Shown: positions 8,248-17,021 of the stretch, piece by piece | How positions within the stretch are numbered: the first letter of the stretch is position 1 | Layout of the letters: every line of letters starts with the position of its first letter | DNA from: Saccharothrix sp. NRRL B-16348 | GTDB taxonomy: Bacteria; Actinomycetota; Actinomycetes; Mycobacteriales; Pseudonocardiaceae | NCBI RefSeq assembly: GCF_001280085.1 | Contig: NZ_LGED01000114.1 | Location: 62,001 to 126,000, forward strand | Reading direction: 5' to 3' | Length of the DNA: 64,000 nucleotides | The notes under the pieces: generated by a model | What the model saw: only the letters and a program-made list of their open reading frames with translations | What the model was told of the DNA's origin: nothing | The model's database searches: none | Program-made: the position numbers and the translations under genes

Positions 8248-8754
8248 ATGCGCAAGACCACGATCGCGGTGCTGGTGGCGTTGTCCGTGGCGGGCGCCGG
8301 CGGGTACGCGGTGGCCGACCAGCAGCACGGGCGCAGCGGTGTCGCGGTGCGGACCGCGACGACGATCACGGTCGACGCGGCCGTCCAGGCGGCCCAGGCG
8401 GCGTTGGACGCGGCCGAGAAGGAGGGGCAGCGGGTCACGGTCGCCGTGGTCGACCGCGGCGGCGACCTGGTCGTGCTGCTGCACGGCGACGGCGCCGGGC
8501 CGCAGAGCGAGGAGTCGGCACGCCGCAAGGCGTTCACCTCGGTGTCGTTCAACGCGCCGACATCGGTGCTGGCGGGCCGCGTGACCGGCGCCGGGGCGAC
8601 CCTGCGCGACATCCCCGGCACCCTGTTCCTCGCCGGGGGCGTGCCCGTGGTGTCGGACGGCGCGCCGGTCGCGGGCATCGGTGTCGGCGGCGCGCCGAGC
8701 GGCGACCTGGACGAGCGCTTCGCCCGCGCCGGCCTCGACGCCATCGGCGGCTGA
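8248..8754 (+). CDS. Secreted HbpS/GlcG-like (DUF336) protein
   Basis: 168 residues. It has an N-terminal signal peptide (RKTTIAVLVALSVAGAGGYAV) and then a GlcG/HbpS domain with VTVAVVDRGGDLVVLLHGDG, RRKAFTS and GTLFLAGGVPVVSDGAPVAG. In HbpS of Streptomyces reticuli this fold binds heme and iron outside the cell and tunes the SenS sensor kinase. Here it is divergent from a kinase/regulator pair of the same type, which supports an accessory sensing role. The ATG at 8248 follows GAGGAGGG at good distance; an in-frame GTG six bases earlier is too close to it. A 17-bp stem terminator follows. Confidence 0.85.
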   Translation: MRKTTIAVLVALSVAGAGGYAVADQQHGRSGVAVRTATTITVDAAVQAAQAALDAAEKEGQRVTVAVVDRGGDLVVLLHGDGAGPQSEESARRKAFTSVSFNAPTSVLAGRVTGAGATLRDIPGTLFLAGGVPVVSDGAPVAGIGVGGAPSGDLDERFARAGLDAIGG

Positions 8755-8781
8755 CCGACTCGGGGCCGTGACCTGTGCGAA

Positions 8782-8823
8782 CGGGGTGCTTCCCGGGCTG
8801 TGTGCCGCCCGGGAAGCACCCCG
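8782..8823 (+). terminator. Strong terminator after hbpS-like gene
   Basis: A perfect 17-bp stem (arms 8782-8798 and 8807-8823, CGGGGTGCTTCCCGGGC and its complement) with an 8-nt loop. It isolates the hbpS-like gene from pafB. Confidence 0.85.
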
Positions 8824-8927
8824 CCGCGGCGCGGCGTCCGTCCCGGCAATCGGCTGAATGGACCATTCATCCGCGTTCCGGGCGGGGATGGCGTCACCGG
8901 GTGTTCGTCCGGGGTTAGGGTTCCGGT

Positions 8928-9914
8928 GTGGCCATCGCACGTGCCGAACGGCTCGTCAACCTGGTGCTGTGCCTGCTGTCGACCCGTCAGTACCTGACCG
9001 CGGAGCGCATCCGCGCCATCGTCCCCGGCTATGCCGACGCCCCGACGGACGAGGCGTTCTTCCGCATGTTCGAACGCGACAAGACCGAGCTGCGCGACCT
9101 CGGCGTGCCGCTGGAGACCGGCCGCAGCGCCGGCTTCGACGCGATCGACGGGTACCGCATCGCCCGCCGGGACTACGAGCTCGGCGACATCGACCTGGAA
9201 CCGGACGAGGCCGCCGCCGTGGCGCTCGCCGCCCGGCTGTGGGACTCCCCCCAGTTCACCGGCGCCGCGCACGGCGCCCTCATCAAGCTCCGCGCCGCGG
9301 GCGTGGACGTCGACCAGGACGTGCACGTGCCGGTCGAGCCGAAGGTCCGCACCAGCGAACCCGCGTTCCCGCCGCTGCTCGCGGCCGTGCAGGAGGGGCG
9401 CGTCGTCGAGTTCGACTACCGCCGCCCGGTGCCGGTCGAGGTGCGCACCCGCACCGTCGAGCCGTGGGGCGTGGTCGCCTGGCGCGGCCGGTGGTACCTC
9501 GTCGGGCACGACCGCGACCGCGACGCGCCCCGCTGCTTCCGGCTCTCCCGCATCGTCGGCGACGTCCGCGCGGTCGGCAAGGCGGGCGCGGTCCGCCGGC
9601 CCGACCAGTTCGACCTGCTGTCGTTCGTGGTCCGCAACCAGCCCGCCGCCGACCAGCCGCCCGCCACCGCCAAGCTGTGGGTCGCGCGCGGCCGGGCCCA
9701 GGGCGTGCGCAGGCGGGCGAAGGTCGTCGGCGCCCGGGACTTCGACGGCGAGCCCGGCGACGTGCTGGAGATCGAGCTGAGGTTCCCCGACTCGGCCGCC
9801 GGGTGGATCGCGGGCTTCGGCCCGGACGTGGTGGTGCTCGAACCGGAAGTGCTGGCCAAGACCGTGCGGGAGAAGCTGCTCGGCGCGCTGCGCGGTGCGG
9901 GGGTGCGCGCGTGA
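8928..9914 (+). CDS. pafB: WYL-domain transcriptional regulator PafB
   Basis: 328 residues. It has an N-terminal winged helix (ERLVNLVLCLLSTRQYLTAE), a WYL domain at about 140-230 (VEPWGVVAWRGRWYLVGHD, FRLSRI) and a C-terminal WCX extension. In mycobacteria PafB with PafC activates the LexA/RecA-independent DNA-damage response and is encoded next to pafA and tatAC, as here. The gene overlaps pafC by 4 bp (GTGA), so PafB and PafC should be made in step as a heterodimer. The start is a GTG at 8928. Confidence 0.93.
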   Translation: MAIARAERLVNLVLCLLSTRQYLTAERIRAIVPGYADAPTDEAFFRMFERDKTELRDLGVPLETGRSAGFDAIDGYRIARRDYELGDIDLEPDEAAAVALAARLWDSPQFTGAAHGALIKLRAAGVDVDQDVHVPVEPKVRTSEPAFPPLLAAVQEGRVVEFDYRRPVPVEVRTRTVEPWGVVAWRGRWYLVGHDRDRDAPRCFRLSRIVGDVRAVGKAGAVRRPDQFDLLSFVVRNQPAADQPPATAKLWVARGRAQGVRRRAKVVGARDFDGEPGDVLEIELRFPDSAAGWIAGFGPDVVVLEPEVLAKTVREKLLGALRGAGVRA

Positions 9915-10882
9915 ACGCCGCCACCGACCGGCTGCCCCGGCTGCTCGCCCTCGTGCCCTACCTGCTGGCCCGGCCCGGCATCCCGATCGACGAGGTCGCC
10001 GCCGACTTCGAGGTCACGCCCAAGCAGATCCGCAAGGACCTCGAACTGCTGTGGATGTGCGGCCTGCCCGGCTACGGCCCCGGCGACCTGATCGACCTGT
10101 CGTTCGAGGGCGAGACGGTCACCGTCACGTTCGACGCGGGCATGAGCCGCCCGCTGCGGCTCACCGCGGCCGAGGCGACGTCGCTGCTGGTGGCGCTGCG
10201 CGCGTTGGCCGAGACGCCCGGCGTGGCCGACCAGGCCGCCGTGCAGCGCGCGGTGGCCAAGATCGAGGCCGCCGTGGGCCAGGCGCAGCCCGCCGGCGTG
10301 GCCGTGGGGCTGGCCCTGCGGGAAGCGCCGGAGACGGCACGCGTGCGTGACGCGGTGTCGGACGGCGTGCGCCGAGGTCGAGCCCTGCACCTGCGCTACT
10401 ACACGCCGTCACGCGACGAGATCACCGGCCGGGTCGTCGACCCGATGCGGATGCTGCTCGTCGAAGGCCGCGGCTACCTGGAGGCCTGGTGCCGCGCGGC
10501 CGACGGCGTGCGGCTGTTCCGCCTCGACCGGATCGACGCCGTCGACGTGCTGGACGAGCCCGCCGCCCCGCCGCCGCACGCCACGCCCACCGACACGTCG
10601 GAGGGGTTGTTCCAGCCCGACCCGTCGCAGCGCACGGCCGTGCTCGTGCTCGAACCGGACGCCCGCTGGGTCGCCGAGTACTACCCGACCGACGGCCTGG
10701 TCGAGCTGCCCGAGGGCCGCGCCAGGGTGCTCATGCGGTACGCCGACACGGCCTGGATGGTGCGCCTGCTGCTCGGGTTGGGCGGTGAAGCGCACGTGGA
10801 GCAGCCGCCCGACCTGGTGGCCGAGGTCGCCCGGCAGGCGGAGGCGGCGTTGCGCCGGGCGGATCACCTCCCGGCAACCTAG
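9911..10882 (+). CDS. pafC: WYL-domain transcriptional regulator PafC
   Basis: 323 residues, a paralogue of the upstream gene. It has an N-terminal HTH (LLALVPYLLARPGIPIDEVA, FEVTPKQIRKDLELLWMCGLPG), a WYL domain around 155-235 (GRALHLRYYTPSRDEITGRV, WCRAADGVRLFRLDRID) and a C-terminal WCX segment. It acts with PafB as a DNA-damage transcription activator. The GTG start overlaps the pafB stop. tatA and tatC follow after one small membrane-protein gene, as in related genomes. Confidence 0.93.
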   Translation: MNAATDRLPRLLALVPYLLARPGIPIDEVAADFEVTPKQIRKDLELLWMCGLPGYGPGDLIDLSFEGETVTVTFDAGMSRPLRLTAAEATSLLVALRALAETPGVADQAAVQRAVAKIEAAVGQAQPAGVAVGLALREAPETARVRDAVSDGVRRGRALHLRYYTPSRDEITGRVVDPMRMLLVEGRGYLEAWCRAADGVRLFRLDRIDAVDVLDEPAAPPPHATPTDTSEGLFQPDPSQRTAVLVLEPDARWVAEYYPTDGLVELPEGRARVLMRYADTAWMVRLLLGLGGEAHVEQPPDLVAEVARQAEAALRRADHLPAT

Positions 10883-10900
10883 GGCAAGTACGGTAGTGCC

Positions 10901-11167
10901 GTGCCGTACTTGCCGAGCCTGGCGCTGATCGTCCTCGGGGTGGTCGTGCTTGTCCCGATCACGATCCGAGTCATCCGATCCTTGCGTCGCTTCCGCGTCG
11001 CAAGCACTCTGGTGGGTGACAGGGTCGGCGATGGCGTCGGTCTGCTGCGAGCGCGGTCCGCCGCGCTCGGGGTGGCCCTCGCCGAACGGCGTCCGGATCA
11101 CGCCCGTGAGGGCAAGCCCCGCGTACCATCGGTGGACCGGGGGAGACAGGAGGACAACCGTGCCTAG
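10901..11167 (+). CDS. Small single-pass membrane protein between pafC and tatA
   Basis: 88 residues starting at GTG 10901. One transmembrane helix at about 5-24 (SLALIVLGVVVLVPITIRVI) is followed by a basic stretch (RSLRRFRV) and a polar tail. I do not recognise the family. It lies 18 bp after pafC and overlaps tatA by 8 bp, so it is probably co-transcribed with both. A role linked to Tat export would be speculation. Confidence 0.6.
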   Translation: MPYLPSLALIVLGVVVLVPITIRVIRSLRRFRVASTLVGDRVGDGVGLLRARSAALGVALAERRPDHAREGKPRVPSVDRGRQEDNRA

Positions 11168-11507
11168 CCTCGGACCAACCGAACTGATCATCATCGCCGT
11201 GGTGATCATCCTGCTCTTCGGCGCGAAGAAGCTGCCCGACATGGCGCGCTCCATCGGCCGTTCGGCGAAGATCCTCAAGGCCGAGACCAAGGGCCTGCGC
11301 AGCGAGGACGAGCCGCAGCAGCAGCCGGGCACGACGACGGCGCAGCAGGTGCCCGCGCCGCAGCAGCTGCCTGCCGCCCAGCCGCAGGTGGCCCAGCAGC
11401 CGGTCGCGCAGCCCCAGCAGGCGGCCCAGCCCGTGCCGCAGCCGCAGGTGGCCCAGCCCATCGAGCAGTCCGCGCAGAACCTGCAGAACAAGCAGAACAC
11501 CAACTAG
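11160..11507 (+). CDS. tatA: Sec-independent protein translocase TatA
   Basis: 115 residues. A short N-terminal helix (ELIIIAVVIILLFGAKKLPD) with the FGxxKLP hinge is followed by an amphipathic helix (MARSIGRSAKILKAET). The long tail of about 70 residues is very rich in Gln, Pro and Ala. TatA forms the size-variable pore for folded twin-arginine substrates. AGGAGG at 11148-11153 fixes the GTG start at 11160. It lies just upstream of tatC in the same operon. Confidence 0.95.
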   Translation: MPSLGPTELIIIAVVIILLFGAKKLPDMARSIGRSAKILKAETKGLRSEDEPQQQPGTTTAQQVPAPQQLPAAQPQVAQQPVAQPQQAAQPVPQPQVAQPIEQSAQNLQNKQNTN

Positions 11508-11543
11508 AGCCGCGTCAACTAGAGCCTAAGGACGGTCCGCACG

Positions 11544-12578
11544 GTGGGGGCAAGTCCGGTCCGGTGGTGGGCCCAGCGCAGGGAGCGCCGCAAGATCACG
11601 AGTCGTCGGGCGAACCCGGACGGCACCATGTCGTTGAAGCACCACCTCTACGACCTCCGGCACCGGCTGGGGTTGGCGCTGGTCTTCATCGCGTGCGGCG
11701 CGGTCTTCGGCTTCATCTGGTGGAGCTGGCAACCCTTCGGCCTGCCCAGCCTCGGCCAGATCGTCATCGACCCGTACTGCGGCATCCCGGAGACCATGCG
11801 GCTCACGCAGGAGGGCAAGGGCTGCCAGCTGCTGCAGACCAAGCCGTTCGAGGTCTTCATGATCCGGCTGAAGGTCGGCGCCGGTGCGGGCATGGCGGTG
11901 ACCGCGCCCTTCTGGCTCTACCAGGTGTGGCGGTTCATCTCGCCGGGCCTGTACGCCAAGGAGCGGCGCTTCGCCGTCGTGTTCGTGGCGTTCGCGTCGG
12001 TGCTGTTCGTCGCGGGCGCCACGCTCGCGTTCTACGTCGTGCCGCAGGGCTTGGCGGTCCTGGTCGGCTTCGGTGACGACCGCTTCATCACCGCCCTCAC
12101 CGCCGGTGAGTACGTCAGCTTCGTCATGACGCTGCTGCTGATCTTCGGCGTGAGCTTCGAGCTGCCGCTGATCGTGGTGATGCTCAACCAGGTCGGCGTG
12201 GTCAGCTACGAGAAGCTGAACAAGTGGCGGCGCGGCATCATCTTCGGCCTGTTCGTCTTCGCCGCGATCGCCACACCGGGCACCGACCCGATCTCCATGG
12301 TCGCGCTGGCCGTGGCGCTCGTGCTGCTGTTCGAGGTGGCCATCCAGATCGCCCGGGTGCACGACCGGCGGGTCGAGCGCAGGCGCAAGGCCGAGGGCCT
12401 GGACGACATCCCGGACGACGAGGCCGCGCCGTTCGACTACACGCCGGAGGCGGTCGAGGAACCGTCACCCGAGCCGGTGCCGACACCGGACCCGGGGCCG
12501 CCACCGAAGCTGGGGCCCACGCTCGACCCCCCGACGCCGGAGCCTCCCGGCCGGGTGCGCTACGACGACGTGACCTGA
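11544..12578 (+). CDS. tatC: Sec-independent protein translocase TatC
   Basis: 344 residues with six predicted membrane helices. The family signature MSLKHHLYDLRHRL near residue 29 is followed by FIACGAVFGFIWWS, APFWLYQVWRFISPGLYAKE and the conserved loops. TatC recognises twin-arginine signal peptides and recruits TatA. The start used is the GTG at 11544, but translation could begin at the ATG of MSLKHHL. The C-terminal about 90 residues are an acidic, Pro-rich cytoplasmic extension. It follows tatA by 36 bp. Confidence 0.95.
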   Translation: MGASPVRWWAQRRERRKITSRRANPDGTMSLKHHLYDLRHRLGLALVFIACGAVFGFIWWSWQPFGLPSLGQIVIDPYCGIPETMRLTQEGKGCQLLQTKPFEVFMIRLKVGAGAGMAVTAPFWLYQVWRFISPGLYAKERRFAVVFVAFASVLFVAGATLAFYVVPQGLAVLVGFGDDRFITALTAGEYVSFVMTLLLIFGVSFELPLIVVMLNQVGVVSYEKLNKWRRGIIFGLFVFAAIATPGTDPISMVALAVALVLLFEVAIQIARVHDRRVERRRKAEGLDDIPDDEAAPFDYTPEAVEEPSPEPVPTPDPGPPPKLGPTLDPPTPEPPGRVRYDDVT

Positions 12579-12598
12579 GTGAGATCACCTGATCCGGT

Positions 12599-12616
12599 GA
12601 AGCCTTTGTAGGCTTC
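12599..12616 (+). promoter_or_regulatory. Small hairpin just before lipid-kinase gene
   Basis: GAAGCCT-TTGT-AGGCTTC forms a 7-bp stem ending 6 nt before the ATG at 12623. It may be a weak terminator for tatC or a structure covering the ribosome-binding region. It is seen as sequence symmetry only. Confidence 0.35.
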
Positions 12617-12622
12617 CCGACC

Positions 12623-13507
12623 ATGTCGACGTCAACGCGAGCGGCCCTGCTGGTGTGCACCGCCTCGGGCAAGGGCAGGGCCGCCCGCATGGCAGGCACC
12701 GTCGCGGAACGGCTGCGCGGCGTGGTCGACCGGCTCGACCTGCACGTGGCGCGGACCGCGGAGGGCACCACCGAAGCCGCGCGCCGGGCGGTGGCCGAAG
12801 GCGTCGACGTCCTGGTGGTCCTCGGTGGCGACGGCGGCGCCCACCTGGCGCTGCAGGCGTGCGCGGAGTCCTCGACCGCGCTGGCCGTGGTGCCCGCCGG
12901 CACCGGGAACGACCTGGCCACCGCCCTGGGCACCACCTCGGTGGACGACGTGGTGACCGCGTTGCGCGAGGGCAACCGCACCCCGTTCGACCTGGGGCGC
13001 GTGGAGCACGGCCCCTGGTTCGCCACCGTCCTGTGCGCGGGCTTCGACTCGGCGGTCAACGAGCGCGCGAACGCGATGCGCTGGCCCGCCGGACCCCGCC
13101 GCTACGACCTGGCGATCCTGGCCGAGCTCGCGGCGCTGAGGCCGCAGCGGCTGGTGGTCGAGACCGAGGACGACGTGCTGGAACTGGACGCGCTGCTGGT
13201 CGCGGTCGGCAACACGACCAGCTACGGCGGCGGCATCCCGGTGTGCCCGGACGCCTCGACGACCGACGGCCTGTTCGACCTGACCGTGGTGCGGGCCGCG
13301 CCGCGGCGCACCCTGCTGCGGATGCTGCCCACGCTGCGCACCGGGCGGCACGTGGACCACCCGGCCGTGCGCACCCTCCGGGCCCGTTCCGCGCGGCTGT
13401 CCGGGCCGTCCTGGGTGGCCTACGCGGACGGTGAGCGGCTCAGCGGTGTGCCGTTGACGACCACCTGCGTCCCGGGCGCCCTCACCGCCGTCACCGGTGC
13501 CGGCTGA
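12623..13507 (+). CDS. Diacylglycerol kinase family lipid kinase
   Basis: 294 residues. The catalytic domain has VLVVLGGDGGAHLALQAC (nucleotide loop), VPAGTGNDLATALG and LFDLTVVRAAPRRTLLRMLP. DAGK-family enzymes phosphorylate diacylglycerol or related lipids with ATP at the membrane face. This is the second such kinase domain in the first 14 kb, the other being fused to PAP2. The 3' end overlaps the convergent hypothetical gene by 17 bp. The exact lipid substrate is unknown. Confidence 0.9.
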   Translation: MSTSTRAALLVCTASGKGRAARMAGTVAERLRGVVDRLDLHVARTAEGTTEAARRAVAEGVDVLVVLGGDGGAHLALQACAESSTALAVVPAGTGNDLATALGTTSVDDVVTALREGNRTPFDLGRVEHGPWFATVLCAGFDSAVNERANAMRWPAGPRRYDLAILAELAALRPQRLVVETEDDVLELDALLVAVGNTTSYGGGIPVCPDASTTDGLFDLTVVRAAPRRTLLRMLPTLRTGRHVDHPAVRTLRARSARLSGPSWVAYADGERLSGVPLTTTCVPGALTAVTGAG

Positions 13508-13976
13508 GCACGTCCCGCTTGCGCCACGAGGCGTGCGGCTGCGCCGTGCCCCGGTCGAGCAGCCAACCGGCGACCGTCAGCACGCCGTCGGCCGCGTCCA
13601 ACGGCGTGTCGTGCGCCGACCCGACGCTCTCGATCTCGTGCCTGCCGCAGTCCCGGATCGCGTCGCAGCGGACCGAGATCTCGCCCTCCACCTGCCACGG
13701 CGGAGGCGGTCTCAGCACGTTGCGGTGCGGGTCGCGGGGCAGTGAGACGTGCACGTGGAAGGCCACTTCCTCGAACTCGGCGAGAGCCGACAACCCCGCG
13801 TAGGGCGCGCCGGGCAGGTGGTCGAACACCAGGCCGGCGCCCGGTCTGCCGAGGCGGCCGGCCAGCCGCTCGACCCGTGCCTCGGCCAGCCTCAGCACGG
13901 TGAGCACCGCCTCGACCTCGACCAGGTCGGGGAATACCCACCGGAGATCGCCCTCCACCAACGGAATCGCGGCCAC
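13491..13976 (-). CDS. Hypothetical protein
   Basis: About 161 residues from a GTG at 13976, which has GGGAG just upstream; longer starts up to 14135 are possible. It reads VAAIPLVEGDLRWVFPDLVE at the start, with a central FDHLPGAPYAGLSALAEFEEVAF and a C-terminal GWLLDRGT. I do not recognise a family and see no membrane helix or signal peptide. It overlaps the end of the convergent lipid-kinase gene and is divergent from helY. Confidence 0.5.
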   Translation of the reverse strand: MAAIPLVEGDLRWVFPDLVEVEAVLTVLRLAEARVERLAGRLGRPGAGLVFDHLPGAPYAGLSALAEFEEVAFHVHVSLPRDPHRNVLRPPPPWQVEGEISVRCDAIRDCGRHEIESVGSAHDTPLDAADGVLTVAGWLLDRGTAQPHASWRKRDVLSRHR

Positions 13977-14128
13977 GGCTCCCGAGTGTGCCCCATGGTC
14001 CGCCCCTATGGTCTCTATAGCTTCAGTGTTGACCAAAAGAAGTGTTCGGGAGCGCCCGCGCGGGCAGGTTCCGGGGTCCGCCGCGGATCTGAAGCGATTT
14101 TGTCGGTCCCGTATGACAGCCTGGACAG

Positions 14129-16894
14129 GTGTCAAGCACTCCGCGGTCTCCAGCCGACTCGTACGCGGACTTCCGCCGCCGCTCCTCCCGGCCCAAGCTG
14201 GCCGACTTCCTGGGGGTCATCTCGTTCGAACTCGACCCGTTCCAGGAACGCGCCTGCGAGGCGCTGGAAGACGGGCACGGCGTGCTGGTCTGCGCACCCA
14301 CCGGCGCCGGCAAGACGGTCGTCGGCGAGTTCGCCGTCCACCTGGCCCTCTCCGAGGGCCGCAAGTGCTTCTACACGACGCCGATCAAGGCACTGTCGAA
14401 CCAGAAGTACGCCGACCTCGTCGCCCGCTACGGCGCGAACAAGGTCGGCCTGCTCACCGGCGACACGTCGGTCAACGGCGACGCGCCGATCGTCGTGATG
14501 ACCACCGAAGTCCTGCGCAACATGCTGTACGCGGGCTCGCACACGCTGAACACACTCGCCTACGTCGTGATGGACGAGATCCACTACCTCGCCGACCGGT
14601 TCCGCGGCCCCGTGTGGGAAGAAGTGATCCTGCACCTGCCCGAGTCCGTGCGGCTCGTCGGCCTGTCCGCCACCGTCAGCAACGCCGAGGAGTTCGGCGA
14701 GTGGCTGGTCGAGGTGCGCGGCGACACCACCGTCGTGGTCGACGAGCACCGGCCCGTGCCGCTGTGGCAGCACATGATGGCGGGCGGCCGGATGATGGAC
14801 CTGTTCGCCGGCGACGCCCCCGACGGGCACACCCGCATCAACCCGCAGCTGCTGCGCCACACCGAAGACCTGTCCCGCTTCCACGTGCCGTGGAGCCGCA
14901 ACCGCAACAACAAGGACCAGCGCGGCCGCCCGCCGCGCGGCTCCGGGTTCAAGCCGCCGTCACGGGTCGACATCGTGCAGCGGCTCGACGGCGCGGGCCT
15001 GCTGCCCGCCATCGACTTCGTGTTCAGCCGCGCCGGCTGCGACGCGGCCGTGCTGCAGTGCGTGCGAGCCGGGCTGCGGCTCAACTCCGAAGCCGAGGTC
15101 GAGCAGATCCGCGAGGTCATCGAGGAGAAGACCAAGGACCTGCCCCAGGGCGACCTGATGGTGCTCGGCTACTGGGAGTGGCGCGAAGCGCTCGAACGCG
15201 GCATCGCCAGCCACCACGCCGGCCTGCTGCCCGCGTTCAAGGAAACCGTGGAGGAACTGTTCGTCCGCGGCCTGGTGAAAGTCGTGTTCGCCACCGAGAC
15301 GCTGGCGCTCGGCATCAACATGCCCGCGCGCACCGTCGTGCTGGAGAAGCTGGTCAAGTACAACGGCGAAGCGCACGTCGACCTCACGCCCGGCGAGTAC
15401 ACGCAGCTCACCGGCCGCGCCGGGCGGCGCGGCATCGACGTCGAAGGCCACGCGGTCGTGGTGTGGCAGCCCGGGGTCGACCCGAAAGCCGTCGGCGGCC
15501 TCGCGTCCACCCGCACCTACCCGCTGCGGTCGTCGTTCCGGCCCGGCTACAACATGGCCGTCAACCTCGTCAACCAGCTCGGCGCGGCGGCGGCCCGGGA
15601 AATCCTGGAGCAGTCGTTCGCCCAGTTCCAGGCCGACCGGTCGGTGGTCGGACTCGCCCGGCGGATCGAGCGCAACCGCGAGGCGCTCGGCGGCTACGCC
15701 GAGGCGATGACGTGCCACCTCGGCGATTTCACGGAGTACGCGTCACTGCGCCGCCGCGTCGCCGAGCGCGAGAAGGCGTTGGCGCGGCAGAACACCTCGG
15801 CGAAGCGGGCCGAGGCGGCGCAGTCGTTGGAACGGCTGCGCAAGGGCGACGTGATCGCGGTGCCGTCCGGGCGCCGGTCCGGGCTGGCCGTCGTGATCGA
15901 CCCGGGTCTGGAACCGCTCGGCGAGGCGCGCCCGTTCGTCGTCACCGAAGACCGGTGGGCCGGTCGGCTGTCGTCGGCGGACTTCCCCATGCCCGTCGAG
16001 GTGCTCGGCAAGATGCGGCTGCCGAAGCAGGTCGACACGCGGTCGCCGAAGTCGCGGCGCGACCTGGCGGCGTCGTTGCGCGCCACCGGGATCACCGCGC
16101 CGGTGATGCGGAAACGCCGGTCGACGGCGGACGACGACGCCGAACTGAACACGTTGCGGCGGGCGTTGCGCGCCCACCCGTGCCACGGCTGCGAGAAGCG
16201 CGAGGAGCACGCCCGCTGGGGCGAGCGCTACCACCGGCTGCTGGCCGAGACCGAACAGGTGGAGCGCAAGGTCGCCGCCACCACGCACTCGCTGGCCCGC
16301 GAGTTCGACCGGATCCGCGGCCTGCTCCGCGAACGCGGCTACCTGCACGTCGAGGAAAGCGGACCCGGCGAAGAGGTCACCGAGCACGGCAAGCGGTTGA
16401 CCAGGCTCTACAGCGAATCCGACCTGCTCGCCGCGGAATGCCTGCGGCACGGCGTGTGGCGTGACCTCGATCCGGCGGAACTCGCCGCGGTCGTGTCGGC
16501 GCTGGTGTACGAGGCGCGCCGGGACGGTCCGCTGGAAGCGCGGCTGCCACCGGGCAAGGTGGCCGACGCGTTGACCGCGACCGCGCGGCTGTGGGCGGAA
16601 CTGGAGGACGACGAGCGCCGGCACCGGCTCGACCGGACCCGGCAGCCCGACCCGGGGTTCGCGTGGGCCGTGTACCGGTGGGCGCGCGGCGAGTCGCTGG
16701 AGAAGGTGCTGTCCGCCGCCGAGGAGAACGGCGCCGAGCTCGGCGCGGGCGACTTCGTCCGGTGGTGCCGGCAGGTGATCGACTTCCTCGACCAGATCCG
16801 GGACGTCGTCGGCGGCGGCGATCCGGTGGGCGCCGCCGCCCGGAAGGCCGTCGACGCGCTGCGCCGCGGGGTGGTGGCGATGGCCACCGTTTGA
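14129..16894 (+). CDS. helY: HelY-type DEAD/DEAH-box helicase (Ski2/Mtr4-like)
   Basis: 921 residues. The ATPase core has motif I CAPTGAGKTVVGEF, TTPIKALSNQK, motif II VMDEIHYLAD, motif III LSATVSN, and the C-terminal motifs ATETLALGINMPARTVV and YTQLTGRAGRRGIDVEG. The rest contains an arch/rRNA-processing-like region and a C-terminal helical domain (DSHCT-like). Actinobacterial HelY is an ATP-dependent RNA helicase related to Ski2/Mtr4 and is thought to act in RNA turnover. The GTG start at 14129 has no strong ribosome site. Length and motifs are typical. Confidence 0.9.
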   Translation: MSSTPRSPADSYADFRRRSSRPKLADFLGVISFELDPFQERACEALEDGHGVLVCAPTGAGKTVVGEFAVHLALSEGRKCFYTTPIKALSNQKYADLVARYGANKVGLLTGDTSVNGDAPIVVMTTEVLRNMLYAGSHTLNTLAYVVMDEIHYLADRFRGPVWEEVILHLPESVRLVGLSATVSNAEEFGEWLVEVRGDTTVVVDEHRPVPLWQHMMAGGRMMDLFAGDAPDGHTRINPQLLRHTEDLSRFHVPWSRNRNNKDQRGRPPRGSGFKPPSRVDIVQRLDGAGLLPAIDFVFSRAGCDAAVLQCVRAGLRLNSEAEVEQIREVIEEKTKDLPQGDLMVLGYWEWREALERGIASHHAGLLPAFKETVEELFVRGLVKVVFATETLALGINMPARTVVLEKLVKYNGEAHVDLTPGEYTQLTGRAGRRGIDVEGHAVVVWQPGVDPKAVGGLASTRTYPLRSSFRPGYNMAVNLVNQLGAAAAREILEQSFAQFQADRSVVGLARRIERNREALGGYAEAMTCHLGDFTEYASLRRRVAEREKALARQNTSAKRAEAAQSLERLRKGDVIAVPSGRRSGLAVVIDPGLEPLGEARPFVVTEDRWAGRLSSADFPMPVEVLGKMRLPKQVDTRSPKSRRDLAASLRATGITAPVMRKRRSTADDDAELNTLRRALRAHPCHGCEKREEHARWGERYHRLLAETEQVERKVAATTHSLAREFDRIRGLLRERGYLHVEESGPGEEVTEHGKRLTRLYSESDLLAAECLRHGVWRDLDPAELAAVVSALVYEARRDGPLEARLPPGKVADALTATARLWAELEDDERRHRLDRTRQPDPGFAWAVYRWARGESLEKVLSAAEENGAELGAGDFVRWCRQVIDFLDQIRDVVGGGDPVGAAARKAVDALRRGVVAMATV

Positions 16895-17021
16895 CAAAGC
16901 TTTGCGGGGCGGGTGGGTGTCATCAGCACACCTGTGGTTTGATCGCGCCCGCAAGCCTTGAACAGCTTGTCCAGATCGTTTTCAGACCGACCTTGTCCAG
17001 ACCGACCGTCGGAGGCCGAGC

